A stretch of 64,000 bases of DNA from VRUE01 sp963774555. GTDB taxonomy: Bacteria; Actinomycetota; Thermoleophilia; Solirubrobacterales; 70-9. Positions 1 through 10,538 of the stretch are shown here, piece after piece; within the stretch, counting starts at the first letter, position 1, and each line of letters opens with the position of its first letter. The notes beneath the pieces are model-generated. The model did not search any database. It saw nothing but the letters and a program-made list of their open reading frames with translations, and was not told the DNA's origin. The stretch spans positions 1,302,001-1,366,000 of the forward strand of contig CAVZFL010000001.1 in the NCBI GenBank assembly GCA_963774555.1, written 5' to 3'. The translations under genes and the position numbers were made by a program.

Positions 1-2281
1 ATCACCTGGGAGGGCGACTACCACGAGGACTTCACGATCCACGTCGCCCAACTCGAACTCGGCGGCATCCCGGGGCTCGAAGTCGCCCGGATCGCCCAGA
101 ACCGGCTGGTCTTCGACGGGCGGGCGGGCAACGGCACCTTCATCACCACGCCGAGCACCTGTTACGACCCCGAAACGGCGGGCTTCGAACACGTCTACTC
201 GACCTATCTGAGGGCCGACTCATACGAGGACGCAGATCCGGCTTTCCCGGCGGGACTGCCGTTCATCGAGTCGCCGTTGCCGCCGAAAAAACTGCCGCTC
301 GAATGCAACACGATTCCGTTCAAACCGTCGATCGCGGTTGCTCCCGGAACGGCTCAGACCGACTCGCCGGCCGGCGCCGCGGTCAATGTCGACGTTCCGT
401 TCGAACCGAACCCGCTGACGCAGCTGCAGTCGAACCTGCGCACGGCCAGGGTGACTTTGGCCCGGGGCATGGGCTTGAACCCCTCCGCCGCCAACGGCCT
501 CCAGGCCTGCACGAACGAACAGTTCCGCAAGGGCGCGAGAAATCCGGACAACGCCTGCCCGGCGGCCTCGAAGATCGGCACTGTCGCGATCGACACGCCG
601 CCGCTGCCGAACGGCTCGCTCAACGGCAACGTCTACCTCGGCCAGCAGCTGAGCCGCGACCCGACCTCCGGGCAGGAGTACCGGATCTTCGTCGAAGCGG
701 AGTCCGATCGCTACGACATCTCACGCGCGCCTGATCGGCAACGTCAGCGCCGACCCGCAGACGGGGCAGCTGACCACGACCTTCGCCGAGAACCCGCAGG
801 TGCCCTTCAGCTCCTTCCGCCTCCAGTTCAACGGCGGGGCGAGCGCGCCGCTGACCAGCCCGCCGACCTGCGGGCCGAACCAGACGACGAGCCAGATGAC
901 GCCCTGGTCCGGGAACGCCCCCGCGACTCCTGGCAGTGGATTCACGCTGAGCTCGGCGCCGGGCGGCGGCAGCTGTCCCAAAGACATGGCCGAGCCGCCC
1001 CTTCAACCCCGGCTTCAGCGCCCACACCAGCAATCCCAAAGGCGGCGCCTTCACCCAATTCAAGGTGAACATAGGTCGCTCCGACGGCAACCAGGAGCTG
1101 AAGGGCGCCGAGGTAACTCTACCGCCCGGCCTGACCGCCAAGCTCGCCGGCGTCCGCTACTGCCCGGTCTCGGCGCTTGCCACGGCGGCCGCCAACAGCG
1201 GCATCGCCGAGGCAGCCCACTCGAGCTGTCCGGGCTCGAGCCTTATCGGCAGCGCCTCGGTGGCGGCCGGCAGTGGCTCCAACCCGATCCACATCGAGGG
1301 CAAGGTCTTCCTCACAGGGCCCTATCACGGTGCCCCCCTGTCCCTGGCAGTGATCACCCCCGCCACGGCCGGGCCGTTCGATCTCGGCACGGTCGTGGTG
1401 AGGGTGGCACTGTTCGTCGATCCCGAAACCGCCCGGGTGCATGCGGTCTCCGACCCGATCCCGCACGTCTTCGGCGGCGCCCTGCTCGACCTGCGCTCGG
1501 TCTCGGTTGACGCTCGATCGCAAAGAGTTCGCGCTCAACCCGACCAACTGCTCGGCGATGAGCGTCGGCGGGGCGCTGCACGGCGGTGGCGCCAACCCGC
1601 TCGACCCGGCTGCCTTCAGCACGCTGCCGGTCTCGGTGCCGTTCAAGGTCAGCGGCTGTGAGAACCTCGACTTCGCGCCGAAACTGTTCATGCGCGTCTT
1701 CGGCGGCACCCGGCGAGCGAAGAGCCCGAAGCTGCGCGCGATCCTCGTCGCCCGCGACGGCGACGCCAACATCGGCCACGCCTCGGTCAAGCTGCCGAAG
1801 CCGCTGATCCTCGAACAGAGCAGCCTCGCCAACGTCTGCACCCGGGTCCAGTTCGCCGCTCACGACTGCCCCGCAGGACTCGATCTACGGCTTCGCCGAA
1901 GCGTATACGCCGCTGCTCGACGGGCCGCTGAAAGGGCCGGTCTACCTGCGCTCCTCCAGCCACGAACTGCCCGACATGGTCGCCGCGCTCAACGGCCAGG
2001 TCGACGTCGTCCTCGACGGGCGGATCGACAGCGTCAAAGGCCGCCTGCGCACCACCTTCGACGCGGTGCCCGACGTGCCCGTCTCGAAGTTCATCGTCAC
2101 CGTGCGCGGCGGAAAGAAACGCGGCCTGCTGGTCAACTCGACCAACCTCTGCGCGAAGAAATACAAGGTCATCGCGCGCTTCACCGGGCAGAACGGCAAG
2201 AAGGCGAACCAGCGGCCGAAGCTGCGCACGCCGTGCAAGAAGCACCACCGCAAAGGCAAAGGCAAAGCCGGAAAACGCTAG
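1..2281 (+). CDS. Secreted/surface-type hypothetical protein, 5' partial, frame-disrupted
   Basis: The reading frame is open from base 1, so the true start lies upstream. Coding continues to a TAG at 2279-2281 but changes frame four times, near 718, 995, 1507 and 1868. At three of these (995, 1507, 1868) removing one base restores a smooth protein, for example one C from the run near 1868. The product has repeated cysteine-containing beta-rich segments, each with a conserved pattern of a Cys followed by a proline-glycine turn and a hydrophobic strand, and a very basic Lys-rich tail. It resembles large surface proteins of unknown function common in Thermoleophilia. No catalytic motif is visible. 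The stop overlaps the stop of the convergent SDR gene. Confidence 0.6.
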
Positions 2282-2979
2282 CCCGGCTGGCTGGTGGGGC
2301 GGATCAGGATCTCATTGACGTCGACGCCGGGTCGCTGTTCGAGGGCGTAGAGCACCGCCTTGGCGATGTCGTCGTCCTGCAGCGCCCACTCGCCGGGGCG
2401 GTTGTCGAAGAAGGGCGTATCGGTCATGCCGGGCTCGATCAGGGTGACCTTGATCTCGCGGTTTTCGTGCATCTGGCGCAGCTCGGCGCGCAGCGCCTCG
2501 CCGATCGCCGTCGCGGCGAACTTCGTCGCCGAGTAGAGCGAGCCGGGAAGCGCTCGCCGGCCGGCAACCGAGCTGGTGACGAGGAAGTGGCCGTCGCCGC
2601 GCTCGAGCAGGTGGGGGAGGGTGGCGCGGATCGTCAGCGCGACGCCGTAGACGTTGGTCAGGACCATCGAGCGCCAGTGCTCCGGCGACTCCTCGAGGAA
2701 GCCCCGCGTCGCGCCGAACCCGGCGTTGGCGAAGACGGCGTCGATCCGCCCGAAGCGCTCGATCGCCGCCACGGCCATCCCCTCGACCTGCTCCCACTCG
2801 GTCACGTCGCATTGGACGGCGAGCGCCCGCTCCTCACCCCCGAGCTCGGAAACAAGCTCCTGCATCGGCTCCAACCGCCGCGCCGCCAACACCAGCCGGT
2901 AGCGTCCAGCCGCGGCCCGAGCTGTAGCTGCGCCGATGCCACTGCTGGCCCCAGTGATCAATAGAACCGGATCGGCCAC
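2278..2979 (-). CDS. Short-chain dehydrogenase/reductase (SDR)
   Basis: A 233-residue classical SDR, NAD(P)-dependent, likely cytosolic. The N-terminal nucleotide motif TGASSGIG is present near residue 9, the structural NAG motif at about residue 85 (ANAGFG), the catalytic Ser in VTSSVAGR and the catalytic pair in YSATK. Length matches the family. The substrate cannot be told from sequence. The C-terminal stop overlaps the stop of the convergent surface-protein gene by two bases, so no terminator separates them. Confidence 0.9.
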   Translation of the reverse strand: MADPVLLITGASSGIGAATARAAAGRYRLVLAARRLEPMQELVSELGGEERALAVQCDVTEWEQVEGMAVAAIERFGRIDAVFANAGFGATRGFLEESPEHWRSMVLTNVYGVALTIRATLPHLLERGDGHFLVTSSVAGRRALPGSLYSATKFAATAIGEALRAELRQMHENREIKVTLIEPGMTDTPFFDNRPGEWALQDDDIAKAVLYALEQRPGVDVNEILIRPTSQPG

Positions 2980-3000
2980 CCCGTCATTCTGTCAGGCGGT

Positions 3001-3037
3001 GTCGCACTTTCCGCCGCATAGCGGAGGAAAGTGCGAC
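3001..3037. repeat. Palindromic intergenic hairpin, copy 1
   Basis: Arms GTCGCACTTTCC (3001-3012) and its exact complement (3026-3037) enclose a second stem CCGC-ATA-GCGG. The result is a nearly continuous 16-bp stem with a three-base loop. It lies between the 5' end of the SDR gene and ccmE, so it is not a simple terminator. A related palindrome follows 35 bases later. Confidence 0.8.
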
Positions 3038-3071
3038 CCCAACGGGGATCGGCGGAGTCACGCCCACTCGA

Positions 3072-3110
3072 TGTCGCAGTTTCCGCCGCATATCGGCGGG
3101 AAATGCGACA
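3072..3110. repeat. Palindromic intergenic hairpin, copy 2
   Basis: Arms TGTCGCA (3072-3078) and TGCGACA (3104-3110) continue inward through TTTCCGCCG against CGGCGGGAAA with a single bulge. The core is nearly identical to the copy at 3001-3037, sharing GTCGCA, TTTCCGCCGCATA and the closing GGAAA or GGGAAA strand. Tandem copies of one palindrome point to a REP-like element. Confidence 0.75.
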
Positions 3111-3150
3111 TCACGCCGGGTGGTGGTGGGCCTTGCGATAATCGCCGCTC

Positions 3151-3544
3151 GTGGATCCCCAGCGCAAGCGGAAGATTCGGCTCGTGGTGGCGCTCAGCGT
3201 TGCTGTCTTCTTGGCGGCGGCGCTCGTTTACACCTCCTTCAGCGCCGCCAGCGAAGCGAAGGAGCCCTCGCAGCTGCTCAGCGCGGCGCCCGGCACCAGC
3301 TACGACATGACCGGCAAGGTCGTGCCGGGCTCGATTCGCCACAACGGCCAGGAATTGCGTTTCCGGGTGGTCGATCGCGAAGGCGGTGGCGAAAGCATGC
3401 CGGTCACCTACAGCGGCACCGTCCCCGATCCGTTCCGCGGCGGCCGCGAGATCGTCCTCACCGGCGAAGTCGAGAACGGCACCTTCGTCGGCGAACGCGA
3501 CACGCTGGTGACCAAGTGCCCGTCGAAGTTCACCACGTCATCGA

Positions 3545-3555
<11 letters not shown>
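3151..3555 (+). CDS. ccmE: Cytochrome c maturation haem chaperone CcmE
   Basis: A 134-residue membrane-anchored protein. One N-terminal transmembrane helix (about residues 10-28) is followed by an OB-fold region with the family pattern of GSIRHNGQELRFRVVD and later LTGEVENGTFVGE. CcmE carries haem covalently on its way to apocytochrome c. The usual haem-binding His is replaced by Cys in TKCPSKF, giving C-x3-F instead of H-x3-Y. Cys-type CcmE is known in other lineages, but Phe at the Tyr position is unusual. The 3' end overlaps ccmF by 11 bases, so the two are translationally coupled. No RBS stands out. Confidence 0.85.
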
Positions 3556-5938
<2,383 letters not shown>

Positions 5939-5950
5939 AATCGCTCTCGC

Positions 5951-6175
5951 ATGTACACGCTCCTCGCATTCCTGCAGGTGATCATCTCGGGGGTCCTGAT
6001 CTTCCTGATCCTCCTGCACTCCGGCAAAGACACCGGGCTTTCCGGCGCTTTCGGCATCGGCGGTGGCGGCAGCGCCTTCGGCGGCGGCTCGATGGTCGAG
6101 CGCAACCTCGATCGCGCCACGGTCTTCTTCGCCGTGATCTTCGTGCTCAATACGCTCGTGCTGCTGAAGATCTAG
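5951..6175 (+). CDS. secG: Preprotein translocase subunit SecG
   Basis: A 74-residue protein with two transmembrane helices (about 4-22 and 55-73) joined by a Gly/Ser-rich loop (GIGGGGSAFGGGS), the classical SecG layout. SecG is the accessory subunit of the SecYEG channel in the inner membrane. It starts 12 bases after ccmF and may be co-transcribed with it. Length and loop are typical, so the call is secure. Confidence 0.93.
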   Translation: MYTLLAFLQVIISGVLIFLILLHSGKDTGLSGAFGIGGGGSAFGGGSMVERNLDRATVFFAVIFVLNTLVLLKI

Positions 6176-6257
6176 GGGTCCAGGCGACGCTCAAAGGTTT
6201 GCCGCGCGACGGGCGAGCCCGCCGCGCGGCTACCTTGCTTGCAGCTGAGCTACCTCG

Positions 6258-7085
6258 CTACGGGTAGACCGTTTCCGGTGAAACCAGCTCAAGCGTTTTG
6301 ACGTTCTGTTTCGTCTCGTTGGTTCCCGCAGCGGACGGCAGGCCGGACTGCAGGTTGACCAGGCCGTCGATGTTGATCGGGATGAACCCGAAGAGCGTCA
6401 GCACGCAACCGCTCGCGGCCGGGGCGGCGAACGAGTTGTCGACTAACACGCCTTTTTCGAGCAGGAAGACTCCCGGTAGATCCGAGGTGCCTTCGGTCGG
6501 GAAGGTGCCCGAGATCGGTTTGTTGGGGGCTGGCGGGCTGGTCGTGTTGAACGTCATGTTGAGTTTGATCGGGTTCGTGAACGAGCCGACGTAGCAATTT
6601 TTGCCCAGCACCGAGTTTTCCAGGTGGACGCGGATCGGGAGTGAGATCGATTCCGCGCCTTCGCCGAGTTTCGGCTGGCCGGCGAGTTCGGTGACCGCGT
6701 AGAGGGTCAGCGCTTCGCTGCCGAGGAGTTCGAGCAGCCAGGTCAATCCGGTCAGGCCGATGACGCCGCCGGGAACTTTCTGTTTGACCGGCGTCAGCCC
6801 GCCTTTGCTGGTGGCGACGAGTGCGCCGCCGAAGTGGACGCCGCCGGAGAGCGTGATCGGATTGGTGATCGGCACGTCCTTGCTGCCCATCTGGAAGTGC
6901 CCGCCGTCGATTACGGCCCGCTCGCAGAGCAGGACTTCCGGGTCTTCCGCTGGGCTCGGGCAACCGGCGAAGCGCTCGTACCCTTTGGCGGGTGTCGTCG
7001 CCGATGCCGAGGAGGCAAGCAGGCCGACCAATACGAGTGCCGCGCCGAGTGCCGGCAACAGCATCGCGAGTCGTCGTTTCTTCAT
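6258..7085 (-). CDS. Secreted hypothetical protein
   Basis: A 275-residue protein. The chosen start begins MKKRRLAML and has a strong RBS (GGGAGAGAG) just upstream; the open frame extends 16 codons further without one. The N-terminus is a signal peptide: basic residues, a hydrophobic core of about 22 residues and an ASA-type cleavage site. The mature part has two clear cysteine pairs (GCPSPAEDPEVLLC; KNCY with SGC) and beta-rich segments. Proteins of this shape occur as multigene families in Thermoleophilia. No enzymatic motif is seen and the function is unknown. Confidence 0.7.
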   Translation of the reverse strand: MKKRRLAMLLPALGAALVLVGLLASSASATTPAKGYERFAGCPSPAEDPEVLLCERAVIDGGHFQMGSKDVPITNPITLSGGVHFGGALVATSKGGLTPVKQKVPGGVIGLTGLTWLLELLGSEALTLYAVTELAGQPKLGEGAESISLPIRVHLENSVLGKNCYVGSFTNPIKLNMTFNTTSPPAPNKPISGTFPTEGTSDLPGVFLLEKGVLVDNSFAAPAASGCVLTLFGFIPINIDGLVNLQSGLPSAAGTNETKQNVKTLELVSPETVYP

Positions 7086-7247
7086 GTCTCTCTCCCTTTG
7101 ATGTGGGTTTGTATACGGACTATTTCCTGTCAAGGAACGAGACCGTTGCAGGCATCTTGGCGAATTTGCACGAGTAAGGTTGAGTAGTTGACAGAGACGA
7201 GCACAATGAGCGTCTCGCCCGACCCTGGGCCGAGGTGTTGCGTTCGT

Positions 7248-7278
7248 TTACAAAATAAGCTAGTTTGTAATTTACAAA
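7248..7278. promoter_or_regulatory. Candidate TetR operator ahead of alkB
   Basis: A perfect palindrome TTTGTAA-T-TTACAAA occupies 7264-7278, and a third half-site TTACAAA lies at 7248-7254. The AT-rich block stands out in the GC-rich divergent region between the secreted-protein gene and alkB. It ends 31 bases before the alkB start, where a repressor would block transcription. The TetR protein encoded third in the alkB operon is the obvious candidate ligand (inference). Confidence 0.6.
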
Positions 7279-7309
7279 TACATTGCCTCTCAATTTGACA
7301 AGGAGACGC

Positions 7310-8512
7310 ATGGAGGCTGCTACTCACAGTCATGACCACGGACCCGCCATCGAGCTGACTCCGGCCACCTGGCGCGACGGCAAGCGCTATGCCTGGCTGC
7401 TCGGGTTGATCGTTCCCTTCGCTCCCTTCCTCGCCTGGGCCAGCGTTGAGGCGACGGGGCTCGAGGCGTTCTGGTTCTTCGGCCCGCTGCTCGTCTTCGT
7501 TGCCTTCCCGATCCTCGACATCGCGATCGGCCTTGACGCGACCAACCCGCCGGACAGCGTGCTCAAGTGGCTCGAGCAGGACCGCTACTACCGCTGGTGC
7601 ACCTATCTCTTCATCCCGGTCCAGTACGCCGGCCTCGTTTTCGCCTGCTGGCTTTGGTCCAGCGGCGACCTCTCGATCCTGGAGAGCCTCGGTCTGGCGC
7701 TGACGATGGGTGTCGTCGGCGGCATCGCGATCAACACCGCCCACGAGCTCGGTCACAAGCGCGACAGCGCCGAGCGCTGGCTCAGCCGCGTCGCGCTCGC
7801 CCAGACTGGCTACGGCCACTTCTTCATTGAGCACAACCGCGGCCATCACGTCCGCGTCGCCACTCCGGAGGACCCCGCCAGCTCGCGCCTGGGGGAGGGC
7901 TTCTGGGCGTTCCTGCCACGCACGGTTGCCGGCAGCCTGCGCTCGGCCTGGAGAATCGAGTGCGACCGTCTGGACCGCGTCGGCGCCTCGCACTGGAGCC
8001 TGCGCAACGACATCCTCGGCGCCTGGGCGATGACCGTCGGGCTCTTCGCGGTCCTGACGATCGCCTTCGGCCCGGTCGTCCTGCCCTACCTCCTGATCCA
8101 GGCTGTGCTCGGCTTTTCGCTACTGGAGGTCGTCAACTATCTCGAGCACTACGGCCTGCTGCGGCAAAAGAAAGAGGACGGTCGCTTCGAGCGCTGCCGG
8201 CCCGAGCACAGCTGGAACAGCAACAACGTCGCCTCCAATGTCCTGCTCTACCACCTGCAGCGCCACAGCGACCACCACGCCAACCCGACCCGGCGCTATC
8301 AGGCGCTGCGCCACGTCGACGAGGCGCCCCAGCTGCCCACCGGCTACGCCGGCATGATCGTGCTTGCCTGGGTCCCGCCGCTCTGGCGGCGGGTGATGGA
8401 CCCGCGCCTGATCGAGCACTACGGCGGCGACGTGACCCTCGCCAACATCCAGCCGCGGGCGCGTCGGCGAATCCTTGCCCGCCACGGCGCCGGCGTGGGG
8501 GTCTCGGCGTGA
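7310..8512 (+). CDS. alkB: Alkane 1-monooxygenase (AlkB)
   Basis: A 400-residue integral membrane di-iron hydroxylase that oxidises the terminal methyl of n-alkanes to alkanols. The four histidine motifs are visible in order: HELGHK, EHNRGHH, NYLEHYG and LQRHSDHHA. Six or so hydrophobic helices precede and separate them. Start ATG 7310 is chosen because AGGAGA lies four bases upstream; an in-frame ATG at 7283 lacks an RBS. Electrons come from the rubredoxin encoded immediately downstream, whose GTG overlaps the alkB stop (GTGA). A palindromic operator lies upstream. Confidence 0.95.
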   Translation: MEAATHSHDHGPAIELTPATWRDGKRYAWLLGLIVPFAPFLAWASVEATGLEAFWFFGPLLVFVAFPILDIAIGLDATNPPDSVLKWLEQDRYYRWCTYLFIPVQYAGLVFACWLWSSGDLSILESLGLALTMGVVGGIAINTAHELGHKRDSAERWLSRVALAQTGYGHFFIEHNRGHHVRVATPEDPASSRLGEGFWAFLPRTVAGSLRSAWRIECDRLDRVGASHWSLRNDILGAWAMTVGLFAVLTIAFGPVVLPYLLIQAVLGFSLLEVVNYLEHYGLLRQKKEDGRFERCRPEHSWNSNNVASNVLLYHLQRHSDHHANPTRRYQALRHVDEAPQLPTGYAGMIVLAWVPPLWRRVMDPRLIEHYGGDVTLANIQPRARRRILARHGAGVGVSA

Positions 8513-8688
8513 GCCGCTGGCGCTGCCCCTCCTGCGGCTACGTTTACGACGAGCAGGCGGGGCACCCCCGCGAGGGCTTCCCGGCGGGCACGCCGTGGAG
8601 CGCGGTCCCCGACCGGTGGGCCTGCCCCGACTGCGGCGTGCGCGACAAGGTCGACTTCGAGCCTGACGCGGGGTCGGACGACGATTGA
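8509..8688 (+). CDS. Rubredoxin, AlkB electron donor
   Basis: A 59-residue rubredoxin starting at GTG 8509, overlapping the alkB stop codon by four bases. Both iron-binding pairs are present: CPSCGYVYDE (residues 6 and 9) and CPDCGV (residues 39 and 42), with the conserved aromatic positions YVYD, PW and DRWACP between. It would pass electrons to the AlkB di-iron centre. The acidic tail (DAGSDDD) is typical of AlkG2-type rubredoxins. The next gene overlaps its stop (TTGA). Confidence 0.95.
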   Translation: MSRWRCPSCGYVYDEQAGHPREGFPAGTPWSAVPDRWACPDCGVRDKVDFEPDAGSDDD

Positions 8689-9317
8689 GCGCCTTCGCTG
8701 GCACGATTGAGCCCTTGGCCACCACTCGCACGCCCTACCCACAGGCCGCGCGCAGGCTCCTGCGCGAGACCCTCTTCGGGGCCGCGCGCGACGAGCTCCA
8801 GCAGCGCGCCTGGTCTGAAATCACGATGTCGGACGTGGCCGGCGCCGCAGGGGTGAGCCGGCAGACCCTCTACAAGGAGTTCGGCAGCCGCGACGAGTTC
8901 GCCCAGGCCTTCGTCATCCACGAGGGCGAACGCTTCCTCGACGGGGTCGACGAAGCGGTCAGGGAGCATCTGGACGATCCGCGCGCCGCGGTCGGCGCTG
9001 CGCTGCAGGCCTTCCTCCGTTCCGCCGGCGAGGATCCCCTGGTCCGCATCCTGCTCAGCGACGACGGCACCGGCGGCATGCTCCCCCTTGTCACCACCCA
9101 GGGCATGCCGGTCGTGCAGTGGGCCACGGCCCGGCTCACGGCGACGATCGAGGCGGGCTGGCCGCAGGCGCCCTCGCCCAAGGTCCAGCTGCTGGCGGAG
9201 TCGCTGGTCCGCCTCGCGATCAGCTACATCACCGCCCCGGGCGACTCGCCGGAGAAGACCGCGGTCCAGGCCGGCGAGCTGCTCGGCCCCTTCATCGACG
9301 ACGCCCTCGGGACCTAG
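8685..9317 (+). CDS. TetR-family regulator of the alk operon
   Basis: A 210-residue TetR-type repressor. The N-terminal helix-turn-helix reads ITMSDVAGAAGVSRQTLYKEFGS (shown here only in part: SRQTLYKEFGS), the hallmark of the family; the remaining ~140 residues form the helical ligand domain. The TTG start at 8685 overlaps the rubredoxin stop; a second TTG at 8706 is possible. It is third in the alkB-rubredoxin-tetR operon, matching the AlkX/AlkU arrangement of actinobacteria, where the regulator senses alkane-derived fatty acids. It probably binds the palindrome at 7264-7278. Confidence 0.85.
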   Translation: MSAFAGTIEPLATTRTPYPQAARRLLRETLFGAARDELQQRAWSEITMSDVAGAAGVSRQTLYKEFGSRDEFAQAFVIHEGERFLDGVDEAVREHLDDPRAAVGAALQAFLRSAGEDPLVRILLSDDGTGGMLPLVTTQGMPVVQWATARLTATIEAGWPQAPSPKVQLLAESLVRLAISYITAPGDSPEKTAVQAGELLGPFIDDALGT

Positions 9318-9361
9318 GTGCAACGTTTTCTCCACCCGCGAGGGGGATAAGACGTTGCACC
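9317..9361. repeat. Hairpin between convergent genes, possible bidirectional terminator
   Basis: Arms GGTGCAACGT (9317-9326) and ACGTTGCACC (9352-9361) are exact complements. The inner segments TTTCTCCACCC and GGGGATAAG pair further with two mismatches around a GCGA loop. It lies between the converging tetR and GNAT genes, which suits a terminator. Its architecture also resembles the palindromes at 3001 and 10432. Confidence 0.6.
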
Positions 9362-9374
9362 CGGGATGGGCCGG

Positions 9375-9962
9375 TCAGTTGGGGCGCTGGAGGCGGCGTT
9401 CGAGGTTGGACTCGACCGTGGGCCACTCGGAGTCGATCACGCTGAAGTAGGCCGAGTCGCGCTGGCCGACGTCGGGGACGATCATGTGGTTGCGCAGGAT
9501 TCCCTCGAACTGGGCGGGGATCGCGGCGAGGGCAGCGCGGGAGCGTTCGTTGCGGGCGTCGGTCTTGAACTCGACCCGCACGCACCCGAGCGTCTCGAAG
9601 GCGTGGCGCAGCATCAGCAGCTTCGCCTCGACGTTGGCGCCTCTGCGCCAGGTGCTCGGCGCCAGCCAGGTCCAGCCGATCTCGACCACGCGGTCGGCAG
9701 GGCGGACGTTGAGGTAGCGGCTGCTGCCGACCACCTTGCCGCTGCGACGGTCGCGGGTCGCGAACGGCCCCTCCTTGCCGCTGCGCTGCGCCTCGAAGGT
9801 CAGCTCGAGCCAGCGCTCGAAGCGGTCGCGTCTGTTCAGGTCCGCGAGCCAGGCCCAGATCTCCGGTGCCTGCGCCGCCTCCCAGAGCTCCTCGACGTGC
9901 TCCTCGCCGAGCGGCTCGAGCACGACGATCGACCCCTGCAGGCGTTCGGTCAGGTTCTCCAT
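9375..9962 (-). CDS. GNAT-family acetyltransferase (RimJ/RimL type)
   Basis: A 195-residue acetyl-CoA-dependent N-acetyltransferase. Family features visible are the N-terminal LEPLGEEHVEELWEA helix, the strand GKVVGSSRYLNV, the EIGWTWLAPSTWRRGANVEAK core that forms the acetyl-CoA pocket, and CVRVEFKTDARNERS followed by ALAAIPAQFEG. This pattern is typical of RimJ/RimL-like enzymes that acetylate protein N-termini or small amines. The real substrate is not predictable. It converges on the tetR gene and is followed on the same strand by none; dtd lies 18 bases upstream and may be co-transcribed. Confidence 0.88.
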   Translation of the reverse strand: MENLTERLQGSIVVLEPLGEEHVEELWEAAQAPEIWAWLADLNRRDRFERWLELTFEAQRSGKEGPFATRDRRSGKVVGSSRYLNVRPADRVVEIGWTWLAPSTWRRGANVEAKLLMLRHAFETLGCVRVEFKTDARNERSRAALAAIPAQFEGILRNHMIVPDVGQRDSAYFSVIDSEWPTVESNLERRLQRPN

Positions 9963-9980
9963 GGCGCGGATTCTGCCCGT

Positions 9981-10397
9981 TCAGCTCTCCAGCATCAGCG
10001 TGACCGGGCCGTCGTTGACCAGGGCCACGTCCATGCAAGCGCCGAAGACGCCCTTGGCGGCGCCGAGGCGTTCGCAGAAGCGGTCGTAGAGCGGCTCGGC
10101 CTCCTCACCCGGGGCGGCATCCATGTAGCTCGGGCGGTTGCCCTTGCGGGTCTCGCCGTAGAGGGTGAACTGGCTGATGCAGAGGACCTCGCGCTCGCCC
10201 AGCGGCTCGTTCATGCGCCCCTCGGCGTCGTCGAAGATGCGTAGCGCCCGCACCTTGTCGGCGAGTCGATCGGCGTCGGCGGGCGAGTCCCCGCGCCGCA
10301 CGCCGAGCAGGACCAGCATCCCCGGGCCGATCTGCGCCACCCGCTCCCCCTCGACCTCAACGGCGGCCTGGCTCACCCGCTGCACCAGCGCCCTCAT
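9981..10397 (-). CDS. dtd: D-aminoacyl-tRNA deacylase
   Basis: A 138-residue homologue of DTD, which removes D-amino acids (and glycine from tRNA-Ala) mischarged on tRNA. The catalytic-site motifs are clear: SQFTLYGETRKGNRPS near residue 76 and the C-terminal NDGPVTLML, equivalent to the Gly-cisPro and NxGPV/T signatures. Length is slightly short of the usual ~145 residues but complete. It precedes the GNAT gene by 18 bases on the same strand and is divergent from the zinc-uptake operon. Confidence 0.93.
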   Translation of the reverse strand: MRALVQRVSQAAVEVEGERVAQIGPGMLVLLGVRRGDSPADADRLADKVRALRIFDDAEGRMNEPLGEREVLCISQFTLYGETRKGNRPSYMDAAPGEEAEPLYDRFCERLGAAKGVFGACMDVALVNDGPVTLMLES

Positions 10398-10431
10398 CGC
10401 GCTTTTCCCACCATGTCACCCACGCTACTAA

Positions 10432-10482
10432 CGAACTGCATCAACTTCTCTATCTGCGGGATCGAGAAGTTGATGCAGTTCG
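10432..10482. repeat. Perfect 19-bp inverted repeat
   Basis: The arms 10432-10450 (beginning CGAACTGCATC) and 10464-10482 are exact complements, and three more inner pairs form after one mismatch, leaving the loop TGCGG. It lies between the divergent dtd and znu promoters, so a terminator role is unlikely for either gene. It shares arm order and loop style with the palindromes at 3001, 3072 and 9317. Confidence 0.8.
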
Positions 10483-10504
10483 GCTGTTGGGCGGGGTGTA
10501 AATA

Positions 10505-10521
10505 AAAACGAGTCTCATTTT
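10505..10521. promoter_or_regulatory. Zur box upstream of the zinc-uptake operon
   Basis: AAAACGA-GTC-TCATTTT is an inverted repeat with one mismatch that closely matches actinobacterial Zur operators (AAAATGA-N3-TCATTTT). It sits 17 bases before the GTG start of the first zinc gene. The last gene of the operon encodes a Fur/Zur regulator, so autoregulated zinc repression is the natural reading. Confidence 0.7.
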
Positions 10522-10538
10522 GATTTAATCCGGCGGGC

